DNA of 64,000 nucleotides from Leptospira inadai serovar Lyme str. 10 (lineage in GTDB: Bacteria; Spirochaetota; Leptospiria; Leptospirales; Leptospiraceae), in contig NZ_AHMM02000006.1 of the NCBI RefSeq assembly GCF_000243675.2, forward strand, positions 248,001 through 312,000, given 5' to 3'. A program made the position numbers and the translations under genes. The notes under the pieces were generated by a model. The model searched no databases and was not told the DNA's origin. It saw only the letters and a list, made by a program, of their open reading frames with translations. Shown in pieces: positions 46,858-56,278 of the stretch. Numbering within the stretch: position 1 is the stretch's first letter; every line of letters begins with the position of its first letter.

Positions 46858-49800
46858 ATGGATAATAAGAATTTCCAGAAAGAAAAGAAAGCGCACTGGC
46901 TCTCCTTTGAACTTCGCGACAAAGCGGAAGAAACGAAGGAGCTCCAGCGTTCCGAATTCTTCACTTCTCCGGATCCGATTATCGCTAGGATTAAATCCGG
47001 TGAATTCGACCGAAAAACTTTCCTTAAATTAATGGGCGCGGGAGTTGCGATGACTTCCCTAAATTGCGTCCGTAAGCCTGTAGAAAAAATCGTTCCCTAT
47101 GTGGACCTGAGGGTCGGCGAGGAAGGGGAAACATACGATTTCGTTAAGCACGGGCATTCCTACTATTACGCAACCGTACATCGTGGAAACGGGATTCTCG
47201 TGAAAGCGAGAGATGGCCGACCTTTGAAGTTGGAAGGGAATCCGGAACATCCGGTTTCTCAGGGGGCTTTGGGTGCGACCACGCAAGCGGCCATTTTCGA
47301 TTTATATGATCCGGATCGAGCGCAAGACCCCGCGTTGATCGAGGGTGGGAAAGAATCCAAGCTGGAATGGTCCGCCTTGGACGCGAAAGTTCGGGAAGCT
47401 CTAAACGCAAACAAGGGCAAAACGGTTATCGTAACTCCTCCGTTGGATTCTCCGGCAACGAAAGGGCTGATCGGCGAATTCTTAAAAGCGATCGGTGGAG
47501 GAAAGCATTACGAAGTTTCCTTAACTTCCGCAGAGGAAGCGGTCTCGAAAGGTCAAGCGGCATCTTACGGCAAAGCCTTGGTTCCTAACTATCATTTTGA
47601 TTTAGCGAATGCGATTCTTTCCATCGATTGCGATTTTATGGGCGGATGGCTTTCGGGTGAAGAACACCAGAAAGATTTTTCCAAGCGTAGAAATCTCAGA
47701 AAGGGCGGAAAAGACGTAAACTTCTATGTCGCGGCAGAATCCATTCCTACGATGTCGGGATCCAATGCCGATCTTCGCCTTCCGATTCGTCCCGGGGACC
47801 AGACAAAGTTCGCGCTTGCGATCGCAGCTGCTCTAGGAGAACTCGGAGCCAATACTAAGGACGCTCTGAATGGAGTAACACTGGCAGGTTTGGCTACCGA
47901 GCTGGGATTGGATGCGGAGAATATTAAGAAAACCGCAAAAGCTCTTTGGCAAAACAGAGGTAAATCTCTAGTAGTCGCCGGAGGACTTTCCGCAGCCACT
48001 AAAGATGCCGTCGATCTTCAGATTCTCGTGAACTATTTGAACTCCGCGTTGGACAACGACGGAAAAACCGTAGATCACTCCAATCCGAAAAAAGAAGGAT
48101 TGGCTGATTATTCCGGAAATCTAAAAGAACTCGGCACACAACTCAAGCAAACTAAGGTCGGAGTTCTTTTCCTATACGATACCAATCTTGTTTACCAAGC
48201 AGGGGAGGAGTGGAAAAATCTTCTTCACCAAGCCGCGTTGGTGGTTAGTCTTTCGGACCGGGCAGATGAAACCGCGATTGCGTCCAATTACTTGGCGCCT
48301 ACCACGCACTTCCTGGAATCTTGGGGTGATGCGGAAGTATCGAAAGGAATTTTCTCCATTCAGCAACCTGCAATCAGACCTCTTTTCCGGACCCGTTCTT
48401 TCGAAGACAGCTTGATTCAATTCGCCGGCGGCTCGTTAGGCGGAGAAAGCGTATTTTATGAATATCTAAAGAATTCCTGGGTCAAGAAACTCGGCTCTAA
48501 GCAAAAATGGGAAGACCTGCTTCGCGTAGGAACGACCGTAAAAGCTTCCGATAAAAAGACCGCGACCGGTGCATCTCGCGGATTTAATCGCGGTGCACTT
48601 AAGAAAATCTCTTCCGCGCCTGCCGGAATTCGATTGGCTCTTTACGAAAAGATCGCGATCGGCGACGGTAGGGGTGCGAACAATTCCCTTTTACAAGAAC
48701 TTCCGGATCCGGTCACTAAGGTTACTTGGGACAATTACGTATTGATTTCTCCGCAACTTGCAAAGGAGAAGGGGATTCAATCCAACGACGTCGTTCTCGT
48801 TAAAACCGCAAATCAGTCCATCGAACTACCGGCACAAATTCAACCCGGTATGCACAAAGATACGATCGGTATCGCTGTAGGCTATGGAAGAACCGCTGCC
48901 GGAGTCGTAGGAAACGGAGTGGGTAAGAATGCGTATCCGCTTTCTGAAGTGGGGGTGTTCTCCGGGATTTCGGTGACTTCGATCGAGAAGACCGGAAAGA
49001 CATACAAGTTGGCTTGCACTCAGCACCACCATATGCTATCACCCGGCTTCGGTTATCCGGATCGGCCTTTAATCCAGTCCACTTCGATCGAGGACTATCG
49101 TAACGATCCTGCCTCCGGAAAAGCGGAGTCTGAAATTCCGAAGATCAAAAAAGACGGAAAATTGGTGGATGCTCGGGGCGGAAATCCGGTTTTCGATTAT
49201 CCCGGCTATCGCTGGGGAATGAGCGTCGATTTAACCGCCTGCACCGGCTGTTCTGCCTGCGTAATCGCTTGCCAAGTCGAGAATAATATTCCTGCAGTGG
49301 GAAGAGACGAAGTTCGAGTCGGGCGCGAAATGCATTGGATTCGAATCGATCGTTATTATATCGGTAATCCCGATAAACCGGAAGATATGCAGATCGCGCA
49401 CCAACCGGTGATGTGCCAGCATTGCGAAAATGCTCCTTGCGAAACGGTGTGTCCGGTTCTTGCGACCGTTCATGGTTCGGAAGGAACCAACGATATGATT
49501 TACAATCGTTGCGTAGGGACTCGTTATTGCTCGAACAACTGTCCGTTTAAAGTAAGACGTTATAACTGGGCGCAACATTGGTATAACGAAACGGGAGCCC
49601 AGAAAGGTGCAAGACCTCCTCGTTATTTGGGACTCAATCCCGAGGTTACCGTTCGCGGTCGCGGGGTCATGGAAAAATGTACCTTCTGTTCTTCTCGTAT
49701 TGCCGAGAAAAAGATCCAAGCCAAGAACGAGGGTCGTACTTTGAAAGACGGGGAACTCAAGACTGCCTGCCAGCAAACTTGTGCGGCCGACGCGATTAGC

Positions 49801-49932
49801 TTTGGAAATGTGAACGATAAAGTTTCCGAAGTCGCTAAACTCAGCGCGGATCCAAGAGCCTACCGCTTGCTAGAATATCTAAACGTCGGTCCCTCGGTCG
49901 CTTATCTGACCAGGGTCAGAACCAAGATCTAA
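46858..49932 (+). CDS. actB: Alternative complex III subunit ActB (fused molybdopterin-oxidoreductase-like and ferredoxin domains)
   Basis: At 1024 residues it has the B1-B2 fusion. Residues ~40-75 form a Tat-like segment (DRKTFLKLMGAGVAM) in which the usual twin Arg is Arg-Lys. Residues ~80-750 resemble a molybdopterin oxidoreductase that in ACIII binds no Mo. Residues ~780-990 carry the ferredoxin-like part, from Cys795 on (CTGCSACVIAC, CQHCENAPCETVCP, CVGTRYCSNNCP, CTFCSSR), enough for three 4Fe-4S and one 3Fe-4S clusters. It is the peripheral electron-transfer subunit. Confidence 0.95.
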   Translation: MDNKNFQKEKKAHWLSFELRDKAEETKELQRSEFFTSPDPIIARIKSGEFDRKTFLKLMGAGVAMTSLNCVRKPVEKIVPYVDLRVGEEGETYDFVKHGHSYYYATVHRGNGILVKARDGRPLKLEGNPEHPVSQGALGATTQAAIFDLYDPDRAQDPALIEGGKESKLEWSALDAKVREALNANKGKTVIVTPPLDSPATKGLIGEFLKAIGGGKHYEVSLTSAEEAVSKGQAASYGKALVPNYHFDLANAILSIDCDFMGGWLSGEEHQKDFSKRRNLRKGGKDVNFYVAAESIPTMSGSNADLRLPIRPGDQTKFALAIAAALGELGANTKDALNGVTLAGLATELGLDAENIKKTAKALWQNRGKSLVVAGGLSAATKDAVDLQILVNYLNSALDNDGKTVDHSNPKKEGLADYSGNLKELGTQLKQTKVGVLFLYDTNLVYQAGEEWKNLLHQAALVVSLSDRADETAIASNYLAPTTHFLESWGDAEVSKGIFSIQQPAIRPLFRTRSFEDSLIQFAGGSLGGESVFYEYLKNSWVKKLGSKQKWEDLLRVGTTVKASDKKTATGASRGFNRGALKKISSAPAGIRLALYEKIAIGDGRGANNSLLQELPDPVTKVTWDNYVLISPQLAKEKGIQSNDVVLVKTANQSIELPAQIQPGMHKDTIGIAVGYGRTAAGVVGNGVGKNAYPLSEVGVFSGISVTSIEKTGKTYKLACTQHHHMLSPGFGYPDRPLIQSTSIEDYRNDPASGKAESEIPKIKKDGKLVDARGGNPVFDYPGYRWGMSVDLTACTGCSACVIACQVENNIPAVGRDEVRVGREMHWIRIDRYYIGNPDKPEDMQIAHQPVMCQHCENAPCETVCPVLATVHGSEGTNDMIYNRCVGTRYCSNNCPFKVRRYNWAQHWYNETGAQKGARPPRYLGLNPEVTVRGRGVMEKCTFCSSRIAEKKIQAKNEGRTLKDGELKTACQQTCAADAISFGNVNDKVSEVAKLSADPRAYRLLEYLNVGPSVAYLTRVRTKI

Positions 49933-49953
49933 TCCGGAGTAAAACGAAGCGCT

Positions 49954-51327
49954 ATGTCTATACCTAACGCAATCAAAGAAGCCCTGGATATCCAACCCCT
50001 GGTCACCGGCGGGAAATCCGTCCGTGACGTAACGGAGGATATCCTCAAGCCGGTCGAAGCATTTCCTACTTCCTTATGGTGGAAAGCGTTTCTTTTGGCT
50101 TTAACGATTACAGTAATCGATTTGGGTATCATCGGATACCTGGTGTACGAAGGTCTTTATATCCTCGGGATTAATAATCCCGTCGGTTGGGGATTCTTTA
50201 TCGTCAACTTCGTATTCTGGATCGGTATCGGTCACGCTGGTACGTTGATTTCCGCCGTTCTTTACCTTTTCCGTCAGGAATGGAGAACCGGTATTAACCG
50301 AGCCGCCGAAGCGATGACGATCTTTGCAGTATTAACGGCAGCGTCGACATTAATCATCCACATCGGACGTCCGTGGATGGGTTATTGGTTATTTCCGTAT
50401 CCGAACGAAAGGGGGCCTCTGTGGGTAAACTTTCGATCCCCCTTGATCTGGGATACGTTTGCAGTATCGACCTACTTAACGATTTCGTTGGTATTCTGGT
50501 ACATAGGACTCATCCCTGACATCGCTTCTGTTCGCGATCGGGCGACCGGCAAAGTTCGCAGAATGGTGTATGATATTCTTTCCTTCGGCTGGGTCGGTTC
50601 CAATAAGGCTTGGTCGCACTTGGAAACGGTTGCGATGATTCTTGCGGCGCTATCGACACCTCTCGTTCTTTCGGTGCACACGATCGTGTCCTTCGACTTC
50701 GCCGTATCGATACTTCCCGGTTGGCATACGACCATCTTCCCTCCCTACTTCGTAGCGGGGGCGATCTTCTCGGGATTCGCCATGGTGGTGACTCTCATGG
50801 TGATCGCAAGAGAGGTCTTCAATCTGAAAGATTACATCACTATGAAGCACCTGGAAAATATGAACAAGGTGATCATGGTAACCGGTCTGATCGTGGGACT
50901 CGCTTACTCTACGGAGTTCTTCATGGCTTGGTATTCCGGCAACGAGTATGAAGGGTTTGCCTTCGTGAACCGAGCTTTCGGGCCGTACGGATGGGCCTAC
51001 TTCATTATGTTTAGCTGTAACGTATTCGCTCCCCAGGTATTCTGGTGGAAGAAATTACGGACCAGCATTCCGGTTATGTTCGTTATTTCGATTATCGTGA
51101 ATATAGGGATGTGGTTCGAGCGTTTCGTCATCGTAATGACCCTGCACAGGGATTTCTTGCCGTCTAGCTGGGATGTTTATATTCCGACGGTTTACGACTT
51201 CATGATGCTTTTAGGAACCTTCGGTATCTTCTTCACCCTATTTTTACTCTTCTGCAGATTGCTTCCGGTGATCGCCGTAGCGGAAATAAAAACGGTTATG
51301 CCCCATAAAGATGGAGGCCACCACTAA
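49954..51327 (+). CDS. actC: Alternative complex III subunit ActC (NrfD-like quinol-interacting membrane protein)
   Basis: This is a 457-residue protein with about ten membrane helices of the NrfD/PsrC type, beginning [19 protein letters not shown]. ActC carries the quinol-oxidising site facing ActB. The start of actD overlaps its stop (TAATG). GAAG lies upstream of the ATG. Confidence 0.94.
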   Translation: MSIPNAIKEALDIQPLVTGGKSVRDVTEDILKPVEAFPTSLWWKAFLLALTITVIDLGIIGYLVYEGLYILGINNPVGWGFFIVNFVFWIGIGHAGTLISAVLYLFRQEWRTGINRAAEAMTIFAVLTAASTLIIHIGRPWMGYWLFPYPNERGPLWVNFRSPLIWDTFAVSTYLTISLVFWYIGLIPDIASVRDRATGKVRRMVYDILSFGWVGSNKAWSHLETVAMILAALSTPLVLSVHTIVSFDFAVSILPGWHTTIFPPYFVAGAIFSGFAMVVTLMVIAREVFNLKDYITMKHLENMNKVIMVTGLIVGLAYSTEFFMAWYSGNEYEGFAFVNRAFGPYGWAYFIMFSCNVFAPQVFWWKKLRTSIPVMFVISIIVNIGMWFERFVIVMTLHRDFLPSSWDVYIPTVYDFMMLLGTFGIFFTLFLLFCRLLPVIAVAEIKTVMPHKDGGHH

Positions 51328-51878
51328 TGTATAAACCACTTAAAGAACAATTTCATTCCTTTCAGGAAACCGAATCGGGAGTATTCGGTTTATTCGATAC
51401 TGCTTCCCAGATCGTAGACGCGGCTCGAAAGACGAAAGAAAAAGGTTATACGGGATTCGATTGCTTTACTCCGTATCCGGTCCACGGACTCGATGATGCG
51501 ATGGGTCTTGCCCGTTCGGGAATTCCTTGGGTGACTTTCTTTATGGGACTCTTCGGTTGTACCGTAGGCTTCGGAATGCAATACCTGACTCATAAGTATG
51601 ATTGGTCCATAAACATCTCCGGTAAAAGCCTGAATGCTTGGTTCGCGTATATTCCGATCACATTCGAGTTCACCGTTTTTATGGCGGGGGTTTCGACGGC
51701 CGTTGCGTTATTCATTCTTGCCAAGCTTCCAAGAATGAATCGAAAGGTTTTACATCCGGATATTACGAACGATAAATTTGCGCTTTGGATTCCTTCCAAC
51801 TCCGCAAATTATTCGGAAAGTTCCGTCACCGAGTTCATTAAAAGTCTGGGCGCAAAGTACGTCGAGACGGTGAAATAG
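51327..51878 (+). CDS. actD: Alternative complex III subunit ActD
   Basis: This is a 183-residue protein with an N-terminal soluble part containing GVFGLFDTASQIVDAARKTKEKGYTGFDCFTPYPVHGLDDAMG, as in DUF3341/ActD, and two membrane helices (about 68-90 and 105-130). ActD stabilises ACIII and has no cofactor. It overlaps actC by one base and is followed by actE at 10 nt. Confidence 0.94.
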   Translation: MYKPLKEQFHSFQETESGVFGLFDTASQIVDAARKTKEKGYTGFDCFTPYPVHGLDDAMGLARSGIPWVTFFMGLFGCTVGFGMQYLTHKYDWSINISGKSLNAWFAYIPITFEFTVFMAGVSTAVALFILAKLPRMNRKVLHPDITNDKFALWIPSNSANYSESSVTEFIKSLGAKYVETVK

Positions 51879-51888
51879 GAGAAACGAA

Positions 51889-52491
51889 ATGATTTCCCTG
51901 AATAAGTTTTCCATCCTTTCATTCGCGGCTCTCTTACTTTGGAACTGCGAATCGAAGACGCCACCTCTAGAATACATGCCCGACATGGCCGACTCGGTCG
52001 CGAGGGAGGCACAGGAAGCGGAACCTTTCTTTGCCAATAATTCGGCGGTTCGGCTCCCACCCAAGGGCGCGGTTCCGGTCGACTACTATCCGTACGAATA
52101 TAAAGGCCTGGATATTTCAGTAATTCCTAATAAAGGTCTTGCTAATCCTTTTAAAGCGGATCTTGCGAATCTTAAGCGTGGGGAAGATAAATACCAGACC
52201 TACTGTAGTCCCTGCCACGGAGTTCGCGGGGCTGGAAACGGTTTCGTAGTAGGACCTGCTCCGAAGTTAAATGCCGGACAGAGTGACGGAAGTCCTATGG
52301 CTGCTCTAATATCTGCAAGTGCAAAGGCATATTCGGATGGGCAGATTTATCACGCGATGACGGAAGGGAAGGGACGTATGAACAGCTATGCCTCTCAAAT
52401 CGCTCCCGAAGATCGTTGGAAAATCGTTCTCTATATCCGGAAGCTTCAGGATCACGACAATAAGACCAACAAGGAAACGGCTAAGAAATAA
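51889..52491 (+). CDS. actE: Alternative complex III subunit ActE, monohaem cytochrome c lipoprotein
   Basis: The signal peptide ends in LLLWNCES, a spirochaetal lipobox. One haem motif CSPCH (Cys106, Cys109, His110) and an axial Met in GRMNSYA are present over 200 residues. ActE passes electrons from ActA/B to the periplasmic acceptor. AGGAG precedes the ATG. Its stop overlaps the actF start (TAATG). Confidence 0.93.
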   Translation: MISLNKFSILSFAALLLWNCESKTPPLEYMPDMADSVAREAQEAEPFFANNSAVRLPPKGAVPVDYYPYEYKGLDISVIPNKGLANPFKADLANLKRGEDKYQTYCSPCHGVRGAGNGFVVGPAPKLNAGQSDGSPMAALISASAKAYSDGQIYHAMTEGKGRMNSYASQIAPEDRWKIVLYIRKLQDHDNKTNKETAKK

Positions 52492-53714
52492 TGGACGTTA
52501 AGGTAGAACAAAACCTCATCAACTATAAGCTGGATTCCAAAACCAGGACGGCACTGATCGGAATGATTATTGTCGGTCTCGTCAGCCTCGCGATTGCGGC
52601 ATTCGGCCTCGGTCATGAAACTCTACGTCATGACGGCGGACATTCCAATCCAGCTTGGTCTGCTTATCTGGTCGGAACCTTTTTCATTCTGGGTATTGCG
52701 ATAGCCGGAACCTTCTTCACAGCTCTTGGTCATATAACCGGCGCCCATTGGCCCGTAACCTTGCGACGTATTTCCGAAGGATACGGTATGTTCCTTCCTG
52801 TTGCAGGCGTATTATTGGTCATTCTGACTTTAGGCGCCCATGATCTATACGAATGGACCCACGACGAAGTCGTCGCGCACGATCACCTTCTTCAGCATAA
52901 AAAACCGTTATTGAATATGAGGTTCTTCGCCGGAATTCTCGTTTTCTTGAGCGTGGTATGGTCCGCATTCGGTTATCTGTTCTATAAGAGATCGGTCGCT
53001 CAAGATAGCGATAAGGACGTAAAACATACTCAATTCAACGCGAAGCTCTCGGGTGGATTTATCGTTTTCTTCGCTTTATCTTTCTCGCTCGTCTCGTTCG
53101 AAGTGATCATGTCGCTTACTCCTCACTGGTTTTCCACCATGTTCGGCGTTTATTGTTTTGCAGCGGCTTACCAAGCGGGTCTTTCCTCGCTCGTCGTCGC
53201 GGCTTACTTTCTGAAGAAGAAGGGATATCTGGGAAATCTCGTGAATGAAAATCATATTCACGACTTAGGTAAGTTCATGCTCGGCTTCACCGTTTTCTGG
53301 GCTTATGTGGGGTTTTCTCAGTTCATGTTGATTTGGTACGCGAATATTCCCGAGGAAACTTTCTTCTTTGAGCAGCGCTTAACGGGCGGTTGGGAATATC
53401 TAACGTTAGCGATTCCGGGAATTAAGTTCGCGATTCCTTTTCTACTTCTATTAAACCGTCCCAATAAACGAGATATTAACTTCTTAATGAAAGTGGCGGT
53501 TTGGATTCTATTCACGCAAGCAACGGAAATCTTCTGGCTGGTATACCCTGCGAATTTCGTGGATTTCTCGCTTGGCGGTTATATAACAAGTTTAGGCTCC
53601 GTCGTCGGAATGGTCGGTCTTTTTGGACTGGTTCTTCTAAAACGGTTGGAGAAGGCTCCGCTGATTCCGGTCGGCGATCCGAGGCTGGAAGATTGCCTCC
53701 ATCATCACCAATAG
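52491..53714 (+). CDS. actF: Alternative complex III subunit ActF (second NrfD-like membrane protein)
   Basis: This is a 407-residue protein with about ten helices, a shorter relative of ActC. Conserved polar residues occur at GHITGAHWPVTLRR and HDLYEWTH. ActF may provide a proton pathway in ACIII. It is followed 11 nt later by a lipoprotein, not by a cytochrome oxidase cluster as in many act operons. Confidence 0.93.
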   Translation: MDVKVEQNLINYKLDSKTRTALIGMIIVGLVSLAIAAFGLGHETLRHDGGHSNPAWSAYLVGTFFILGIAIAGTFFTALGHITGAHWPVTLRRISEGYGMFLPVAGVLLVILTLGAHDLYEWTHDEVVAHDHLLQHKKPLLNMRFFAGILVFLSVVWSAFGYLFYKRSVAQDSDKDVKHTQFNAKLSGGFIVFFALSFSLVSFEVIMSLTPHWFSTMFGVYCFAAAYQAGLSSLVVAAYFLKKKGYLGNLVNENHIHDLGKFMLGFTVFWAYVGFSQFMLIWYANIPEETFFFEQRLTGGWEYLTLAIPGIKFAIPFLLLLNRPNKRDINFLMKVAVWILFTQATEIFWLVYPANFVDFSLGGYITSLGSVVGMVGLFGLVLLKRLEKAPLIPVGDPRLEDCLHHHQ

Positions 53715-53725
53715 AGGAAGGATCC

Positions 53726-54208
53726 ATGAAGAATAGAATAACGAATTTAGCGATCCTTGGAACGTTAACCCTGGCTCTAGGAGCCTGCTCCAACTCCGCA
53801 CAAATCGTAGGCAATATGAATTGTCCTACTTTGGAAAAAGGGTTGGAACCTTCGGTCGGAATTCTTTCCGACGAAAAAGACAATCCCGTAATCGTTAGCA
53901 GGTTGTCGGTCGGAACCGTGGTTAGAGTGTATGATTACCGAAATCATTCCATTCATCCAAAACCTTTGGTTCGCATAAAAACCGATAAGACCGAAGGTTG
54001 GGTGAATCCGACTTGCTTGGTGGTGAATCAAAATCCGGAAAATTCCGTTTTTGCTTGGGGTTATCGTAAGGATTATAAATATTTCTACGAGCCGACGGAT
54101 TTGGACCATTATTCGAAAGGATACGAATTCGAAGTTTATAAGAATCTTCCGAAGGAAAAAATTCCTTTGGCGGAGTTAGCTCCCGAGCTAAAGGAAAAGA
54201 AAAACTAA
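53726..54208 (+). CDS. Lipoprotein with SH3-like segment, last gene of the act operon
   Basis: A longer frame exists, but the ATG at 53726 follows AGGAAGG and starts a clear lipoprotein signal (LTLALGACSNS, Cys ~20). The mature part (~140 residues) has an SH3b-like stretch: GTVVRVYDYR, PLVRIKTDKTEGWVNPTCLV. It has no cofactor motif. Because it lies 11 nt after actF and before the terminator, it probably belongs with ACIII or its assembly. This is inference. Its family is not recognised. Confidence 0.75.
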   Translation: MKNRITNLAILGTLTLALGACSNSAQIVGNMNCPTLEKGLEPSVGILSDEKDNPVIVSRLSVGTVVRVYDYRNHSIHPKPLVRIKTDKTEGWVNPTCLVVNQNPENSVFAWGYRKDYKYFYEPTDLDHYSKGYEFEVYKNLPKEKIPLAELAPELKEKKN

Positions 54209-54221
54209 TAGTCGTCTCGAG

Positions 54222-54254
54222 TTTCGGTCGGATGAATCCCGCCGAAATCTTTTT
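54222..54254 (+). terminator. Intrinsic terminator of the act operon
   Basis: TTTCGGTCGGA and TCCCGCCGAAA form an imperfect stem with a TGAA loop, followed by TCTTTTT, 14 nt after the stop of the lipoprotein gene. Confidence 0.65.
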
Positions 54255-54398
54255 CCTTGGTCCCAGGCAAGTTCGTTTATCAAAAGCCGTCGCGCGAATC
54301 GTTCGACGGTTTTTCCATTTTGGCCGTTTTCTACGATTCATCCCGTTCTTTTTCCATTTTCCCTGTCTTTAATTTACGCGTACGAGAATATTACTATA

Positions 54399-55190
54399 AT
54401 GAAATCTATCCCAAAAAATCCTGCAGCTATCTTCGCTGCGGTCTTGTTTCTCCTTTCCTGCAACTCTCATTTTATTCTTAAGGAAGGAAGAACAGATATT
54501 CCTTCTTTAACGCTCAAAAAAGGCGTTTCGGTCGCCTTTGTAGGTTTTCTACCGTACAAAGTCACATCGGCGGGTAGAACCTACACCGCGACCGTGAATC
54601 CTTCGCAACGGATTCAGCTTTCGGAAAAAATCGGGCAGCTCGCCGGCAAATTGAAAGTAAGAGGGATTCGAAAAGATATACCTCCTGAAAAAGTGAAAGC
54701 CTTTGTCGAAACTTACATCAATGCGGTCAAGAATTCCGGGATAGAGGAGATTTTATCCGTTGTCGACGCCGCTAAAGAGGATCCGAATGCGAAAGAGGCT
54801 ACGATTCGATTAAAGGATTTAGGGGCGGATTATTACGTATTGGGGATTCTTAATCCGCCGTTTCAGAAATCCAATATAGGTTTAGAAATAATACATGCGT
54901 TTAGCCACTTGTTTTCCATGATAACCGTCGGATTAATCCCATCTATCTTATGGTCCGACGCGAAAGCGACGGTCCTAGTCTATGATAAAAATCTAAACCG
55001 AATCTGGTCAAAAGAATACGACGCGCCTTATTTTGTGTACCGGGCGATTTGGGCAAAGCCCCATCCGAAAGAATGCGAACAGGGAAGAATTTGTGATTTT
55101 GAAAATTTCGGCCCGGTTCCGGCATTTGCGTTCAAACCGGTATTGCCGGAGCTTGAATCAGATTTGGTGCAGTTTTTGAATTCAAAGTAG
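54399..55190 (+). CDS. Lipoprotein, paralogue 1 of a tandem pair
   Basis: The signal peptide ends in LFLLSCNSH (Cys ~24). The mature part has RKDIPPEKVKAFVETYI, a possible DxDAY motif (LKDLGADYYVLGI) and a hydrophobic stretch (~165-185). It shares its order of segments with the gene at 55332: RKDIPPE, YYVLGI/YYIVGI, and a C-terminal ECEQGRICDF/ECKIGNLSCL. The family is not otherwise recognised. No strong ribosome binding site is seen. Confidence 0.75.
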   Translation: MKSIPKNPAAIFAAVLFLLSCNSHFILKEGRTDIPSLTLKKGVSVAFVGFLPYKVTSAGRTYTATVNPSQRIQLSEKIGQLAGKLKVRGIRKDIPPEKVKAFVETYINAVKNSGIEEILSVVDAAKEDPNAKEATIRLKDLGADYYVLGILNPPFQKSNIGLEIIHAFSHLFSMITVGLIPSILWSDAKATVLVYDKNLNRIWSKEYDAPYFVYRAIWAKPHPKECEQGRICDFENFGPVPAFAFKPVLPELESDLVQFLNSK

Positions 55191-55203
55191 ATTTTATCGG
55201 ACG

Positions 55204-55254
55204 ATATTGATGCACGATTTAAAAGTTACTTAATAAGAAAATCTGCATCAATAT
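55204..55254 (+). promoter_or_regulatory. Long imperfect hairpin between paralogous lipoprotein genes
   Basis: ATATTGATGCA (55204-55214) and TGCATCAATAT (55244-55254) are exact complements. A further GATTT/AAATC pair after a one-base bulge makes a 16-bp stem with an 18-nt loop. No T-run follows, so a structured leader or protein-binding site is more likely than a terminator. Confidence 0.45.
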
Positions 55255-55331
55255 ACGGATTTCTTTCGGACCGAAAACGATTTTTTACTGGATTTGTTTC
55301 CGGATTTCATTTCAAATTCTATTCGCCGGAA

Positions 55332-56153
55332 ATGAAATCTATGCCAAGAACTATCCTACTTACTTTTTCGATCTATGCCTGTATTTGCTCCTGCGCTTCC
55401 CGTTATTACACGAAACTACCGCAAGGAACGCCGGAAATTCCGAAGGTGAATCGAAGTTTGCGAATTGCATATATCGGATTTCACACCTTCCGAGCTGCGA
55501 CGTTTAAGAATCCGGATGGCACGGTCGCCTTTGAAGCTTTAACCGAACCCGATTCCAGAACTCTGAAAAATCCTTCGGTAGGCATCTTCCCATCGACGGT
55601 TGACCTCAAATCTGCGGGGATTCGCAAGGATATTCCCCCCGAAAGAGTCGAATCGTTTGTGAAAGCTTATCTTTCCGACACGGGGGCTTCGGGGATTCGA
55701 GAATTGGAAAAATTCCTGGATATCAAAAAGGAGAAACAGTCCTATGTGTACTCCTTAAAAATTCTTCCTTTCGATTATTATATTGTGGGAATTCATGCGC
55801 CGCCATTGGAGAATTCTTCCCGAATATTTTGGAATTTCGTTACGTTACTCTCCGATTTAGTGAGCATTGCAAGCTTCGGAATCCTGCCTTCGTACGAAAC
55901 GTTCGAAGCCTCCACTACGGTGATCTTCTATGACGCGAATTTGAATCGATTGAAGGAATTGCATTATAATAACGATTATACCGTCTTGAGAGCTCTATGG
56001 GCCGCCGCTAATCCGCCGGAATGTAAAATCGGAAATTTAAGTTGCTTAGGAATGTTTAGCCCGACGATTCGAGCGAATCATCCGATCGTTTTTGAAGGAA
56101 TGATCCCTAGGATCAACGCGGATATCGCGGAATCGTTGCGCACTCTTAAGTAA
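55332..56153 (+). CDS. Lipoprotein, paralogue 2 of a tandem pair
   Basis: The signal peptide ends in CICSCASR, with a lipid-modified Cys around residue 20 in a Cys-rich lipobox. The mature part parallels the gene at 54399 in RKDIPPERVESFVKAYL and FDYYIVGIH, with a membrane-like segment near 185. The pair presumably arose by tandem duplication. The ATG lies close to the hairpin at 55204-55254. The function is unknown. Confidence 0.75.
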   Translation: MKSMPRTILLTFSIYACICSCASRYYTKLPQGTPEIPKVNRSLRIAYIGFHTFRAATFKNPDGTVAFEALTEPDSRTLKNPSVGIFPSTVDLKSAGIRKDIPPERVESFVKAYLSDTGASGIRELEKFLDIKKEKQSYVYSLKILPFDYYIVGIHAPPLENSSRIFWNFVTLLSDLVSIASFGILPSYETFEASTTVIFYDANLNRLKELHYNNDYTVLRALWAAANPPECKIGNLSCLGMFSPTIRANHPIVFEGMIPRINADIAESLRTLK

Positions 56154-56278
56154 GCCTGCGTCGAGAAATTTGCAGGAAAAAATCCGGTAATTTTATTGCT
56201 TGGGAGGAGGGAATTCCTCACTCTCGATCTTCGCCATATTGATCTTGCAAATTTACGGATGATATTAGAAATTTAATT

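Noticed and set aside
54399..56153. Toxin-antitoxin or secretion pair for the two lipoprotein genes
   Set aside because: They are large paralogous lipoproteins with similar segments, so tandem duplication explains them better.
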